DNA of 64,000 bases. Source: Haemaphysalis longicornis. Taxonomy: Eukaryota; Arthropoda; Arachnida; Ixodida; Ixodidae. Every line of letters begins with the position of its first letter. Within the stretch, counting starts at the first letter, position 1. Under the pieces are notes generated by a model. That model worked only from the letters and a program-made list of their open reading frames with translations, did not search any database and had not been told where the DNA came from. Below are positions 1 to 11,566 of this stretch, piece by piece. The position numbers and the translations under genes are program-made. Where the stretch lies: NCBI GenBank assembly GCA_013339765.2, contig CM023449.1, forward strand, positions 112,209,493 through 112,273,492, given 5' to 3'.

Positions 1-123
1 GTAGTTCTATCGACGAGATAGCTCAATAATTGTGCATGCACTACGCAAGTCCATGTCAGGAACAGAAATAACATGTGAAATAAGGACCGCCACCAGGATA
101 ATCCAGTTTCTAACACAACTTCA

Positions 124-822
124 TTATGTTTTACTTTAACAAACATCCGAAGCCTGATGCCTAAGCGAGAAGAAGTTGGTTCTCTTGTCAACGATAACAA
201 ATCAGACGTTCTTGTGCTTACTGAGACGTGGCTGTACCCCGACATTAATGATAGCGAACTTTTGCCTAACAGTAACGCCTTTAACATTTACCGGAAAGAT
301 CGCACTGACAGAAGAGGTGGTGGCGTTCTTCTACGAATTAAGAAAACACTATCGTCATACATTATTGACACCAGGTCCGCACTTGAGATTATCTGGGTAG
401 CATTCAAACCTAGCCCTAATGATATTGTTTTATTCGGGAACTGCTACCACCCTCCTGACGCAAATAGTTCTTTCAACGTTGAACTGCGGAAAACCGTTGC
501 CGATGCTATTTCTTTGTGTAAAACAGAAAATGTCTTTCTATTTGGTGATTTCAATTTCCCGCTGATAGACTGGAAGCTTCTGTACTCCCCTTGTAACGCA
601 TCTAACGAATTTATCAGCCTAATGCTCGACTTTAACCTTATAGAGGTCGTCACTGAACCTACCCGTGGAAGCAACATTTTAGACCTAGTATTAACCAGAG
701 CACCTGAAACTCTCGCAGAAGTTCTACACCATGAAGAGTTCAGAGACCCCAGACTTCTTGAAATACCTCTTAAATTTCTTTCGACTTTCGCGGGTAAAAC
801 TACCAAAAAAATTCGAGATTAA
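124..822 (+). pseudogene. LINE endonuclease (EEP/APE-like) domain, truncated at its C-terminus
   Basis: This reading frame encodes the nicking endonuclease that starts target-primed reverse transcription. The frame is open upstream of the first ATG at 157 and begins with the typical TNIRSL strand motif at about 139. Further family motifs follow: LVLTETWL with the catalytic glutamate, RRGGGVLL, NCYHPP, FGDFNFPLIDW with the catalytic Asp/Asn pair, and ILDLVLT. The terminal SDH region is not recognisable; the frame ends at 822 in a run of lysine codons, suggesting a frameshift. The next frame (907-1476) continues the same polyprotein after a disordered gap. Confidence 0.8.
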
Positions 823-906
823 AATAAAGCTAACTACGCATAAATAAACAATAAACTTGAAATATTCTGCGATCAGGTATTTCTGCCCTCTTTTCATAAC
901 CATTCC

Positions 907-1476
907 GTGCAGGATAACTGGGTACTTTTTCGTGAACAGATGATCCCCCTGATTAAGCAGTACGTTCCCTTGATTTCCATTTCTAATGACAAAACTAACC
1001 CCTGGTTCACTAAATCACTCAGCCAGCTAAGAAATAGGGAAAAACGCCTGTACCAAAAATCTAAACGCCTACGCACACTCACTTCTTGGAACACTTACAA
1101 GCAATGTTTGGTGGAGTACTGCTTTTCAATACGCTCTGCCAAATCTAAGTATTTTTTAAAAGACCTCGGTTCTCTTCTAAAAAGTAATCCAAAAAAGTTC
1201 TATAGGGAGATATCTTGTCATCGTGACACTAAGCGCATAATTCTAAATGATGATAACCAAGAACCTCTTCCAAACAGTCAATGCTGCTCTGCCTTTAATA
1301 CCTTTTTCACTTCCATATTCACTCAGGAAGATCAATCTACTCTTCCTCACGTGCTGGAGTATGACTACCAATACATGCAGCCCATCGAAATCACCATCGA
1401 AGGTATTGCATGCCTCATAAATGAGTTGAAGGTGTCCAGCTCAGCCGGCGTTGATGATATAATTCCAAAATACTAA
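907..1476 (+). pseudogene. LINE polyprotein linker between endonuclease and RT
   Basis: A lysine/arginine-rich stretch carries the conserved NPWFTKSL segment and a long basic helix, then KKFYREIS and a short VDDIIP-like stretch that normally lies just ahead of RT. It continues the endonuclease frame of the same element. It stops at a TAA at 1474-1476; the homologous text resumes in other frames downstream, so the element is broken here. Confidence 0.7.
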
Positions 1477-1529
1477 AAAAATACCATTCCCATTACAAAT
1501 AAAATATTGTGCCTCATTTTTCACCAATA

Positions 1530-2894
1530 ATTAGCGTCTGGTAAATTACCAGATGACTGGAAAATTGCCAAAGTGATACCTATTTTGAAATCTGGAGACA
1601 AACATTTGCCATAAAATTACCGCCCCATTTCACTACATCCATTTGTTGCAAACTTCTGGAGCACATCATCGCCTCCCATATATTCAACCACCTCGAAACA
1701 AACCATTTCTTTTCTCCTAATCAGCATGGGTTTAGGAAGGGTTGGTCATGCGAAACGCCATTACTTGAATTCACAACTGACCTTCACACTAATATGAATA
1801 ACAATCTACAGACAGACTGCATTTTTTTAAACATTTCAAAAGCTTTTGACCGCGTACCTCATTGCCGCCTAATTTCCAAATTACGTGCTATCTAATTAGA
1901 TTCGCTAACCTTATCATGGATTCGGAATTTTCTATCACTCCGTAAACATTTCACTGTCATCGATAACGACTCGTCACCTGTTTTTCATGTAACCTCTGGG
2001 GTGCCGCAGCGCAGCGTCCTTGCTCCACTTGTGTTTCTCATCTATATTAATGACTTGGCAAAGGGCCTAACATCCTGCATATGCATATTTGCCGATGATT
2101 GCATAATATACCAACCTATTAAAAAAGTTGATGACCATTATATCTTACAGAAAAACCTTGACCTAGTTATCAAATGGTGTGATGCATGGCAAATGACGTT
2201 AAACGCATCCAAATGTAAAACAATTCCATTTAGTCGTCTGCATGACCCGTCTGTGTTCTCTTACCGCATAAACAATGAAGTGCTTGCGCAGGTGTCCACC
2301 TACAAATACCTCGGAGTTCACCTCACCCATAACCTTTCATGGGCCACTCACATTACTAACATCTGCGCCAGTGCCTCAATATCATTAGGATACCTACGCC
2401 GTAACCTACATTCTACTCCGTCTAACATCCGCAAATTAGCCTACGAAACATTTGACCGCCCCCAACTTGAACTCGCCTCTCCAGTCTGGTCACCTCACCC
2501 CAACTACCTTATAAATATGGTCGAAGCAATTCAAAACAGGGCTGTCTGTTTCATTTCCCGCAAATACGATTACGGCTCCAGTGTAACGCAACTTAAAAAG
2601 GATCATTCACTTCAACTCTTAGTCACTCGCTGCTACATCGCTCTCCTATGCCTCTTTCGCAAATACGTACACACCAGTAAAATAACTAGGCTACCCATTC
2701 TACGATCCCCCTACTTATCAAATAGATTGTACAACCGATTTAGTTTCTCGCGTATCTATGGGAAAACTAATTCTTTTAACGCATCCGCATTGCCCAGTGA
2801 AATCAGGTTATGGAATGCCCTTCCTGATAACATAGCATCTGACACTAACCTCGATTCGTTCCGTCGAAAGTTATTTTTACATCTATCTCGATAG
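1530..2894 (+). pseudogene. LINE reverse transcriptase, broken N-terminal half and intact C-terminal half
   Basis: RT text begins at about 1540 with a DDWKIAKVIPI-like motif and NYRPIS, interrupted by an in-frame stop, then a KAFDRVP-like motif A near 1840. From 2001 the frame is open to 2894: a motif B variant GVPQRSVLAPLVFLIYIND, the catalytic box FADD at about 2089, then thumb motifs YKYLGVHL, a VQNRAVRFI-like segment and a terminal LWNALPD. The ATG-like start at 2001 is not a true gene start; it only marks where the frame reopens. Stops and frameshifts between 1474 and 2000 leave no continuous RT. Confidence 0.85.
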
Positions 2895-3371
2895 TCTCAT
2901 AATTCAATAGTCTGTTTTTGTTTCTGTATATGTCTGGCACGTGCAGTACGCCGTGAATTTCTAAAAACCACGTTTTGCGCTTCGTTTTCTTGTTGTTGAT
3001 TGAATTCTTATCTTGTATCGTCAACATGCTTTTGCTCTAAAATTACGGTACCTATTTCTTGACATCCTTACATTTTTGCTCAAAGTTTTAGCCATTTTTA
3101 TTACGCATCCTGTATTATTTGTAAACTGCATTCTACTTTGTTTTGGTGCGGTATGCTGACTTATGCATTCTGTTTTGCTACACTGTTTCTTTGTGGATTC
3201 TACTTTGTTTTTGAAGCGATATGCTGGTTTATGTATTTTATTTTGCTGCACTGTTTCATTGTTGTTAGTAATTTTTACGCATTACTCCGTGTATATTCGA
3301 GACAAACGTGTACTTTATCTTCTTCTGCCACCTTACTCAATGCCCTACACAATGGGCCTATAAGGTACTCG

Positions 3372-3372
<1 letters not shown>

Positions 3373-3418
<46 letters not shown>

Positions 3419-3420
3419 AT
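3373..3420 (+). repeat. (TAAA)n LINE tail
   Basis: About twelve tandem TAAA units close the LINE at 1-3420. Simple tails of this kind mark the 3' end where target-primed reverse transcription starts in CR1/L2-type elements. Confidence 0.95.
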
Positions 3421-3597
3421 ATTGTCATCATGTGACCGGAGGCCCTATTAGTTTCCGCAATTATGTGTCGCGAAGGTAAGAACTCGAGGAGGCCTGACAC
3501 CCTAAATCTGTGTAACAATCAGTTTGCCTCCGACAATATTCCTCATGTCCACACGGGTTGTAGGTGGTCATAGACCTGACGCATTTTGTTTGCAGAA
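3421..3597. other. Short spacer, nothing recognised
   Basis: Sequence between the LINE tail and the outer end of the 4.7-kb inverted-repeat structure. No coding motif or repeat was identified. Confidence 0.5.
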
Positions 3598-4612
3598 GGG
3601 TGATTCCACGAGTGAACGAACATGCGTGTACACGCGCATTTTTTGTTTTCTTCCCATATTTTTAGGAGTTATGCGCAGGCAAGAGAATATCTTAAAACTG
3701 CAATTTGTTTTCCTCTAGCGTGCATTCTTCGCGAGAAAAAAAAAGGCAAACGGGGCGCACGGGACGCGCGATTTCCGGCAGCTGCGGGTTTTTCAACTTT
3801 GTGGCTTTGCGCACGGCAAGGTGTCATTGTCCTGACTAAAAGTTGTTTTAAAACAAGACCTAAAACAAAATTGCAAACTTGTAAATACATTTTTTTCTGC
3901 TGTGAACAGAAACATTAGAAAAAGTTGTAAAATCGCTTCAGGCGCCATATTGTCGCTAACTTTGTCGCCCCCTATCTCCGTACCTGTAATTGTGAGCAAA
4001 TTGTAAGTGATACGTCATGTCGACCACATATTTGTAAACGTACCTGTAAAATATCGCGTGCTTAGAAACAACATAAATATACGCGAAAAAAACGACTGCT
4101 GTGCTTTTTTTTTCTAAGCATGCGTAAATTTTACGATCAAAAATAAAAATACCCGGTCTGCATTTCCTTCGAAATTAGGGAAAAGAGGCTCATCGGGAGG
4201 GCAAACAATAGCGCTGAAAAACGTGCCGCATCATTTTGTTTGTACGGGACTTATAAGCGGCTGAAATCGCGCGTTTGAGACGTGTCTCTGTGCCGTGGGA
4301 TCAGCTACTCCCGCGGCTCTTATGGCTTCACGCTTTGAGACAAAAAGTGTCTGTTGGCATACTGCGGCCACACCAGGGACTTTTTAACCTTTGATGTTTT
4401 TCTAAAGGAAAATATACCTTTGTAATCTTCTTTATTTGCGATGTTTCGCTGAATAAGCGCTATTACAGCTATCACAGCTACGCTTCTGGCGAATACGCGC
4501 CAAAAAGCGGGCATTCGTGGACGTAACGTTACTTTTAGCATAATCAAAAAGCAGGGCAATGATACAAAGCGTTTTCTTGGTGTGTCGACGGCCGTAACTG
4601 ACCCCGTGCGGC
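3598..4612 (+). repeat. Left terminal inverted repeat, about 1015 bp
   Basis: Pairs with the reverse complement of 6789-8301 after the LINE insertion at about 7757-8256 is removed; both arms are then about 1.01 kb. By eye they are diverged but collinear throughout, with small indels. Short reading frames on either strand are not conserved between the arms. Confidence 0.75.
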
Positions 4613-5084
4613 CACTTGTTAAAAACGGAGGACTTGTTTAAATAATGAAAAGCTAAAAAAATTGTAATTGATTTCGATATCGGAAGAACAATGACATTGA
4701 CCAGGACACGCCTGTAGGATAAAAAAACCCGCTGTGCTATTTCGTTATAAAGGAGTTCCGCTCATAGCAGGACTAAACTGACAGAAAAAGTCGTAGGTGT
4801 GAGCGTTTTGGCACAATAAAATTGAAATGACGCAAACGCCTAGTAATTCGCTGGATTATGTGGGTGAGATTCGAAACCATTTCATTTTTACTGAAGCCTC
4901 TCAGAAGACATGATCATAACCATAAGACCATAACACATTGAAACAGAGCACACGGAATGTCTTGTGAGGGGCATATGAAACGACCGCCTTGCTGCTGTGC
5001 TATGCAAACAAAAAATAGACAGAGGTGCATAATAAAGGCTACAAAACAAATTTTAGACAGCTCAACATGTTAGTTCCTTTATCG
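4613..5084. other. Spacer inside the long-TIR element, nothing recognised
   Basis: AT-rich sequence between the left inverted repeat and the RTE fragment. No open frame with a recognisable motif was found on either strand. Confidence 0.4.
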
Positions 5085-5700
5085 ATCATCATCACCAGCC
5101 TATCTACGCCCACTGCAGGACAAAGGCCTCTCTCATTAATCTCCAATTATCCCGGTCGTGTGCTAACTGCGACCAATTTATCCCCGCAAACTTATTGATC
5201 TCACTTACCCATCTGACTTTCTGCCGCCCCCTTGCCACGTGTGCCTTCTCTAGGGATGCACTCTCCCTTAATGACCAACGGTTACCTTGCCTTCGTAATA
5301 CATGCCCTGCCCACACCCATTTATTCTTCTAATTTTTACTAATATGTCCTTAACACGTGTTTGTTCCCTGACCCACTTCGCGCTCTTCTTGTCCCTTAAT
5401 GTTACACCTCTCATCTTCCATTCCGTTGTTTGCTGAGTCGTCCTCAATTTAAGTTGAACCCTCTTAGTGAGCCTTCAAGTTTCTGCCCCGTAGGTGAGTA
5501 GCGGTAAGATGCAGCTGTCATACACTTTCTTCTTCATGGAGAATGGTAGGCTGGCATTCATTATCTCAGAATGTTTGCCGTATGCACTCCACCCCATTCT
5601 TATCCTTCTCATTATCTCTGCCTCATGTTTGGGATGCGGGGTCACAACTTGGCCTAAGTAGAAAAATTCGCTTACCACTTCCCCTGCCTCGCCACCTAAC
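5085..5700 (-). mobile_element. RTE-like LINE, 3' fragment in antisense
   Basis: Read on the minus strand, 5678-5475 gives the RT thumb text YLGQVVTPHPKHEAEI, RIRMGWSAYGKH and VYDSCILPLLTYGAET; 5316-5104 gives WAGHVLRRQGNRWS and WSQLAHDRDNWR. These are characteristic of RTE-type LINE C-termini. The 3' boundary at about 5090 has the common phrase CAGCCTATCTACGCCCACTG on the plus strand. The catalytic RT and the endonuclease are missing, so it is a 5'-truncated dead copy. A second fragment of the same family lies at 50890-51335. Confidence 0.8.
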
Positions 5701-6088
5701 TCTAACCACCTTTATTATAACCACCCCTTACCCAGCCTCACGATAAGTTCACGAGCTATAACATCGAAGCGTCACAGCCTCTGCTGGACTCTGGTGGACG
5801 ATGCGCAGAAGCTCGATATGTTATTGAATATTTTATTAGTTTGTATGTCTGCGCCCTTGGTGAATAAAGATGTTACTTCGTTGAAGCTCGCCCAACTGGC
5901 GTCGCCTGCGGAAATGCGCCCGTCGCAGAGAGGCAGTGTGTTGTTTAATATAGTTCGCTTGTAGCAATGTATAAGCAATGTATAAGCTGTTATTTTACTC
6001 ATCAAAGAGCGTTTTTTACTGTTTTGAGTGAATTTTACTTATTTTCATTTTGCTGCTTGCTTCTTCAGTCTCTTTTTCGTGTTGATTT
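5701..6088. other. Spacer inside the long-TIR element, nothing recognised
   Basis: Between the RTE fragment and the Helentron-like copy. No convincing reading frame or repeat motif was found. Confidence 0.4.
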
Positions 6089-6594
6089 TACGGGCGAAGC
6101 TCCTCTTGCTCGGGCCCTGTCCCGTCCCTCGTTGCTGCTGTATGCGGCACATTAATGATGATTGTTGCAGGATCCCCTTAGGAATTGGCCAACCAAACAT
6201 TGGCCGAAGAGGTCAAAACGTTCAACGCGTTCGTTGCTACCCAACAAGGAGGAAAGGGAGAAGAAGAGGTTGTCGTTCGTCGCCTGCGAGCTCAAGACAC
6301 GTACCGGGGGTACGCGACACAAGACGCTCTGCAGAAGGCGACGGCCAAGGTGGCTAAAATGTCACACACCGAATTCGCCAACTTACCCATGGAGATCCTC
6401 ATAGTCCCAAACAAGGCCTACATAATCATCACAAGCATCGACGTCGTCGACGGGCTTGTCAACGGAGCGGGGGTAGGCTTGACGTGTCGAGTCTTTATAT
6501 GATGTGCGGGCGAATGTTTCACGGTTTTACAGATAAGCATTTTAGCTTCGCCCCTCTCATAATCATTCACTTTGTGGAGATGGCGGGATTTTGG
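6089..6594 (+). mobile_element. Helentron/Helitron2-like nonautonomous copy 1
   Basis: The left end carries ACGGGCGAAGCTCCTC and an inverted counterpart, AGCTTCGCCCCT, lies near but not at the right end (6544). Beyond it come about 40 bp with an imperfect hairpin starting ATTCAC and a T-rich terminus. This asymmetric inverted repeat followed by a 3' hairpin is the Helitron2/Helentron terminal layout. The interior carries a helicase fragment (6185-6490), which supports the assignment. Related copies are at 46604-47211 and 61921-62715. Confidence 0.75.
6185..6490 (+). pseudogene. Helitron RepHel helicase C-terminal fragment (PIF1-like)
   Basis: The frame reads VVVRRLRAQDTYRGY, then KVAKMSHTEFANLP, then YIIITSIDVVDGLVNGAG. 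The last motif matches the conserved C-terminal segment of Helitron PIF1-type helicases, where a NIDVxDGLVNG block follows a NLP motif. Helitron helicases unwind donor DNA during rolling-circle transposition. Only about 100 residues remain, with no Walker A or B motif and no Rep nuclease. The ATG at 6185 is not a natural start; it lies after a TTGTTGCAG sequence at about 6163 that could be an old splice acceptor. Confidence 0.7.
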
Positions 6595-6788
6595 TTAATA
6601 TTGGCCAATGGTACTTGCCCGCCTGTTGGCAATGCTACTTGCCGCCGGGGGGTCTGGGGCTCGTCAAGCTGTTTTACCGATTTTTTCCCGGCTCCCTACG
6701 CGCGAAAATGATTTGTTCGTTGTTTTTTCGTGCAAGAATAAAAATCAAACCGAATACTTACCGTTGGTAAATCAATGCACCCCCTCCG
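6595..6788. other. Spacer inside the long-TIR element
   Basis: Short stretch between the Helentron-like copy and the right inverted repeat; nothing recognised. Confidence 0.4.
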
Positions 6789-8225
6789 CTGCACCCGCCC
6801 GGAACTGAATCAGTTACGGCAGTCGTCACACCAAAAAACTCTTCGATTTGTTAACCTGCTTTTGTTCTTGGTTATACAAAATTTCCGCCTCCAAAGACGC
6901 ACTTTTGGCGGGTCTTCGCCAAAGCTGTAGCTGCGCCAGCGTCTATTGCATGAGACCCCGCGAATAAGAAAGCATAAAAACACGGATTTCTTTTTAGAGG
7001 GACGTCAAAGTTTGAAAAGTCCGTGTGTAGCCACGGAGTGTGAACGGACACTTTTTCCTCAAAGCGCGAAGCCACAAAAGCAACGGCAGTAGCGGATCTC
7101 ACCGCACGGAAACGCGTCTGGAAGGCGTGATTTCAGCCGCTTATGAATTCAGTGGCAAACAAAATGATGCAACGCATTTTACAGCTGTATTGGCGACCCT
7201 CTTGAGTAGTCTTGTGTCCATAATTTGAAGAAAATCGAGGCAAGGATTTTTTATTTGAATTTTGAAGTTACGGTTTTTAGAAACAGCACAGCAGGTCAAT
7301 CTTTTTTTGTGTGTATTTATATTTTTTGTAGACAAGCGATATTTTACAGATATATTTACGATACTCTGGTCGACATTGCCTATCACGTCCAAGTTGGCAG
7401 CAATTAAAGATACGCAGATAGGAAGCGTCAAAGTTAGCGGCAATCTGGCGTCTGGCGTGGTTTCACAATTCTTTTTTTTAATTGTTTGGTTCCCAGCAGA
7501 CAGCAAAATTTGTTTTTGCATGTATGTCCTTCTGGCTCATTTGTTCTTTTAAAACACATTTTTACTCAGAAGGAGGACACCTTGCCGTGCGCAAAGCCCC
7601 AAAATGTGTGAAAACTGCATGCGTTGGAAATTGTGCGTCATTTTTGCCACCTTTGCCATTTATTTTGTCGCGAAGTACGCACACCAAAGGAAAACGGATA
7701 GCAGTTTTAAGCTATTCTCTGACTTGCGCATAACTCATAAAAATGTGAAAAAATAAAGATAAGCATCTATAAACTAGGTAAGGTCTGTCCATACGGATAC
7801 TGTAAAGGTACACTTAAACGGGTGACTAGAGATGAGTACCTTGAATTGTTTTCGTTTTTTTCGTAGTCTTGCACGTTGGCAGCACTGTCTCCGCGTAACG
7901 AGCGGGACCATATTTGACATTATTATGAGTATTATTGATCAGTTTTTCGCGCATGAAGAACTGTGTGTTTCCAAATGTCGATGTGTGCTTTTTTTTCTTC
8001 AATGTATGTGTTTTCGAAGTGCCTGTTTTGAAGTGTTACTTATTGTCAGCTGCATATCCCAGCGTTGTTTATTTTTTTTTCCACCCTGTATCGGCCCTCA
8101 CGGGCTAACAGTATAATAAATAATAAACTAAATAAATAATAATAAATAAATATAAATAAATAAATAATAATAAATAAATATAAATAAATAAATAATAAAT
8201 AAATAAATAAATAAATAATAAATAA

Positions 8226-8256
<31 letters not shown>

Positions 8257-8301
8257 GAAATGCGCGTGTACACGCATGTTCGTTCGCTCGTGGAGTGACC
8301 C
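6789..8301 (-). repeat. Right terminal inverted repeat, split by a LINE tail
   Basis: On the minus strand this matches 3598-4612 in order. The match is interrupted at about 7757-8256 by a LINE 3' end with an AAATA-rich tail. The outermost 45 bp (8257-8301) and the rest (6789-7756) together give an arm of the same length as the left one, so the LINE inserted after the inverted repeat formed. Confidence 0.7.
7757..8256 (+). mobile_element. LINE 3' UTR fragment with (TAAA)/(TAA)n tail
   Basis: About 500 bp interrupts the right inverted repeat. The last part reads CCCTCACGGGCTAACAGTA followed by 140 bp of TAAA/TAA repeats (8113-8256), the form of a CR1/L2-type LINE end. No protein-coding RT remains, so it is a severely 5'-truncated insertion. 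Confidence 0.6.
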
Positions 8302-8467
8302 AACAGGCGAAACTGCCCAGTTATATATAAACGGCTTCTATCCCCAGGGATGTTTTTGTTTGTGGCAGTTGCTACAGGAAGAAATTTTGATATTTAAGGC
8401 TTCTAGCGTTGAAGCTAGGACGCGTGGGCTTCAGGCACGTCGTACTAGAGAGCTTCGAATTACTTTA
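8302..8467. other. Spacer, nothing recognised
   Basis: Between the long-TIR element and the SINE; no motif was identified. Confidence 0.4.
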
Positions 8468-8622
8468 AGCAACCTGGGGATGTCAACGTGCGCTGAAATC
8501 TCGACAGACTGGCGTTTTCGCCTTTTGCCTCCAACAGAGAAGCAGCCGCTGCGGCCGGAATAGAACCTGCGTCCTTGGGCTTAGTTCCACAACGCCTTAG
8601 CCAATGCGCCACGAGGCGGATG
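8468..8622 (-). mobile_element. tRNA-derived SINE (Ruka-like), partial
   Basis: On the minus strand it reads from a tRNA-like head (GGCGCATTGGCTAAGGCGTT) through a mutated B box (GGTTCTATTCC) to the conserved body with GGAGGCAAAAGGCGAAAA and ACGTTGACATCCCCAGGTT. It lacks the CTACGGCG...TTAAACCC 3' end seen in the copies at 11567 and 12485, so it is 3'-truncated. SINEs of this type are transcribed by RNA polymerase III and moved by LINE machinery. Confidence 0.8.
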
Positions 8623-9264
8623 CAGTTGCAATAGGAGTCACGTTCGGAAATTGCATTGACAAGAACAACAAACACGGCTAACGCTGGCACTAAATAAAAT
8701 GTTTAGACACGATTAGCCGCAGAAAACTGTCTATCTTTTTCGTGCGCCGTTGTATAACCAGTTGTTAGGTTACCAATGGCTTTGTAAACTCGCGTTTCTA
8801 TCAGTACCCGCATAAGCGCAGTGGTTTAATAAGGAAGAAAATGCCAGGAACGTGAAAACGGTGCTGAGGTTCCCAACGCTTTCGGGTACACGGTTTCAGA
8901 CGTCACAATATTTGTGCATGACGACGGCTCATTGAAAAAGCATCTATAAATATTTTTTTCCTAACATAAACAGTTCAGAAGTAGTTGAGCACGTGAAATA
9001 AATGCAAATCAAAGCTTCTGTGAGGTGACGTAATTTAAAAAACGCAGACAACCCAGTCCCTCACGCTCGTTAGCCGGCATGCGTTCAGTTTCGTTTTAAA
9101 AAAAGCATTGGCGCGCAATTAGCGCAGCCAAAAACCTACTAAGGTGAACGCCTGAGCTTCTGCAAGCAATACCTCCGGCAGGAAGCGGTGAAGGGACAAG
9201 ATGCTCTGCAGGCGTCTAAGCGACCCGACTCGCCTGAGCTTCAAATCCGTTCTCCGTACGCGGA
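8623..9264. other. No gene recognised
   Basis: About 640 bp without a convincing coding frame or repeat match on either strand. Confidence 0.4.
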
Positions 9265-10096
9265 TGTTGCTAAATCATGTATCATTATTATGGACTCCGT
9301 TAATAAGGACACCCCGCATTATGGACGAAATTTTCGGCGACAGACCTCTCGCCATGCAATTCTCTTACGTTAATAAAGAAACCCGCAGTCCGGAATATGG
9401 ACGGCTATTTTGCTGACGAAACAGGCATATACAGGCATTTCTGTCTCGTTATAATGGACACGGGTCCACGAAGCAACAAATTGCAAAAAATGATTGGTCA
9501 TCCCAGAGGTTCCCGCACGGACCACGAATTCGCGCTTGGCCGAAGCATACAAAGCCTAAGCATTCGTTTATCTGGGAACGCGCTTCATTCCAGTACCGTC
9601 GAAATGGATGGAGAGCTTTCGTAATCAGCGAACACGCTAGGGTAGTGGCAATAGGGTTGACACCCTGTCAACGCCTGGGAGCCTCTTAGAGACAAGCAAA
9701 TTCTGGAGCATGTAGGCGGATCATCTTAGCGGTCACTTCAACTGGAAGAAACTTTGTGCCGACAGAAACAGCCGATGAAGAAGACAGACCAACCGTTACT
9801 CGACGTGAAGCTCGCCGTGGCTTGGAGACGTAATCGCAAGCGTGGAATAGTGGGGACGCGCAGAAAGCGCAATTCGAGCAGCCGACGTGGTGCGCTTTCT
9901 GGAGACTACAATAGAATCGAAGGCATCAGTGGAAACCCACATCTCCTAGTTTTTTGGCTGAATAAACCGTTTCTTTTCTTGAATCATTATTCCTTAATGT
10001 GTGCGTTTTTGACCTTGGTTCGTTATTATGAATGGCTCACTTTACGGACGATTTTTTATGGGGAACAGAGGAGTGCATATAAACGAGACATCACTG
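9265..10096 (+). mobile_element. Possible pogo/Tigger-like remnant
   Basis: The left part has repeated TTATGGAC-type phrases (CGTTAATAAGGACACCCC at about 9299, CGTTATAATGGACACGGG at about 9449), typical of Tigger-like termini, where 'cgttaatatggac' blocks recur. The right end at about 10096 is CAGTGATGTCTCGTTTATAT on the minus strand, which has the CAGT start of pogo-group inverted repeats. No transposase domain was found between. Assignment is from terminal resemblance only. Confidence 0.4.
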
Positions 10097-11566
10097 TAAG
10101 TATCGGTAAGGCGTGCTCGCGCTCGGTTCGAACCTTATCGCCCGTGAAATGTTAGGGCACGGAGCAACATGGATAGGGTACTTACTGCGAGGGTTACCCC
10201 ACCGATCCAAACTTGTGCGCTTCAGCTCGTTGCGAGCCACCGCCGGTAAATAATCCGTGCATCGTGCGCGCATAGCTCTACCTTTGTTATGTCTAGGCAG
10301 GGCGGAGCCACTCTGAAGCTTGGCCATTCGGCCACGAAGGTTAGTCGAGACACCTGCGGGAAGCAAGTGTGTATTTCACGCCAAATTGGCGTGTCGCGTG
10401 AGAGATGAGAATATGAGATAGACGCGATCGCCAGGCGAGCTGAGATTACGCTTGCCGCTTGAGCGATGCATTGCCGGACAGCCACTCTTGCGCGATATTT
10501 GAAACGTCGCTTCTTGCTGCGGGGTTCGCGGCCGGCGTGGAGTCTGGGTGCCCGGTGTAGACGGGCACGACGGCCGCTGGAACGGTGAAAAGAATTTCTC
10601 GTTCGGTCAGTGACAAGTAATAAAAGGGAGAACCAGCCTCCTCGGTCAAAGAAACGTTCTCGGTGGTCGGCCATGGATTGGTGACGTAAAATCCAGACCG
10701 CACCCGCCCCTCGCTCCTATTTTGTGACGCGATGTCTACGTAATGAAAAAATGAAATGGAAGCGGGAGAGAGAAACGACAGCTTTTTCTTGCGGATTTCT
10801 CAGAAGATAACGCATCGTTGCCCGTCGAACAAAAGCTGAGAGGGCAATGAAACGTTTGATCTTTCAGTCAAAACAAAATTTCATTCAGCCTTCAGTGTAC
10901 CTTTAACACAGCATATACTGAGTCTGTACTATAGTAATTTATAAATGCTCTTGTGCGTACTTGTGCAGCCGACTTTAAATGTATAGCGGTTCTGAGGGAT
11001 GCACGGGGGCTTGTAGAGGCGTTGAATGAAAGTCCCTGGGGCATTTCTTCCTTGCTGTGACAGCTTATCAGGCTCCTGAAAATATGTCTTCCCAGGAACG
11101 CATATGTGTTTGGCAGCGACTCCAACTTCAAAGGTGTTTATTGTATAGCAGAGTGACTTGATCATTAATCCGATAATTCTCGCTCGGGACGTCTTCCAAG
11201 AGAGTGCAGCGGGTAAAAAACCAGGATAAGTGGAAATGCAAAAAAAAAAAAAGAAACACTTAGGCACTTGTTCAGAGTTGTGATTGCGAAATGAGTATAG
11301 CGCGACGGAAAACCGTTGAGTGCTGCTAGAAGTTTTGTGGTGTGAACGATGTTTCCCAGTTTTGCTGCGGGGGATCTGCCACTACTAGCGGGCGGTGACC
11401 TTCGGCTACTGCTGACGCTGCGGCCACGGATGATGTAATAGTCGCTATGGTAAGTACTGCCGTGCAAAGCGATATGCCATCCCAACGTAGAAAGCTAATG
11501 AAACTCTTTTATATGAAGCGCCCTGCCCCTAAATGCATCCTAAGAGCTGTCATACAACCCTTAATT
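10097..11566. other. Unrecognised region
   Basis: Several open frames (for example 10222-10674 minus) overlap each other in different frames and show no domain motif. The 11330-11440 stretch is a diverged direct copy of 11820-11930 (shared CTTCGGCTACTGCT core). No gene is claimed. Confidence 0.4.

Larger units (their letters stand above)
1..3420 (+). mobile_element. Degenerate CR1/Jockey-group LINE, 5' end outside the window
   Basis: A non-LTR retrotransposon reads left to right: an endonuclease domain from about 124, a basic linker from 907, reverse transcriptase from about 1530 to 2894, a roughly 480-bp 3' UTR, then a (TAAA)n tail ending at 3420. The order EN-RT with a simple-repeat tail and no RNase H fits the CR1/L2/Jockey group; the exact clade is not settled by eye. 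Stops and frameshifts between about 1474 and 2000 make it non-autonomous. The 5' end and any ORF1 lie upstream of the window. Confidence 0.85.
3598..8301. mobile_element. 4.7-kb element with about 1-kb terminal inverted repeats, family unknown
   Basis: The outer ends match as inverted copies: GGGTGATTCCACGAG at 3598 and, on the minus strand, GGGTCACTCCACGAG ending at 8301. The match continues inward on both sides for about 1 kb, through shared landmarks such as the TTTGCGCACGGCAAGGTGTC block (3810s and 7570s) and the palindrome-like GCCGTAACTGA block (4590s and 6810s). The middle holds an RTE fragment and a Helentron-like insertion, and the right arm is split by a LINE tail. No transposase and no clear target-site duplication were found. 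It could be a foldback/MITE-like DNA transposon, the termini of a larger element with lost coding core, or an old inverted duplication. Confidence 0.7.

Noticed and set aside
8046..8303. Leu/Ile/Tyr-rich membrane-like frame on the minus strand
   Set aside because: Translation of the TAAA/TAA tail; the same artefact occurs at 33462-33716.
10222..10674. 150-codon open frame on the minus strand
   Set aside because: Arg/Ser-rich text overlapping other open frames in a GC-rich block; no motif.
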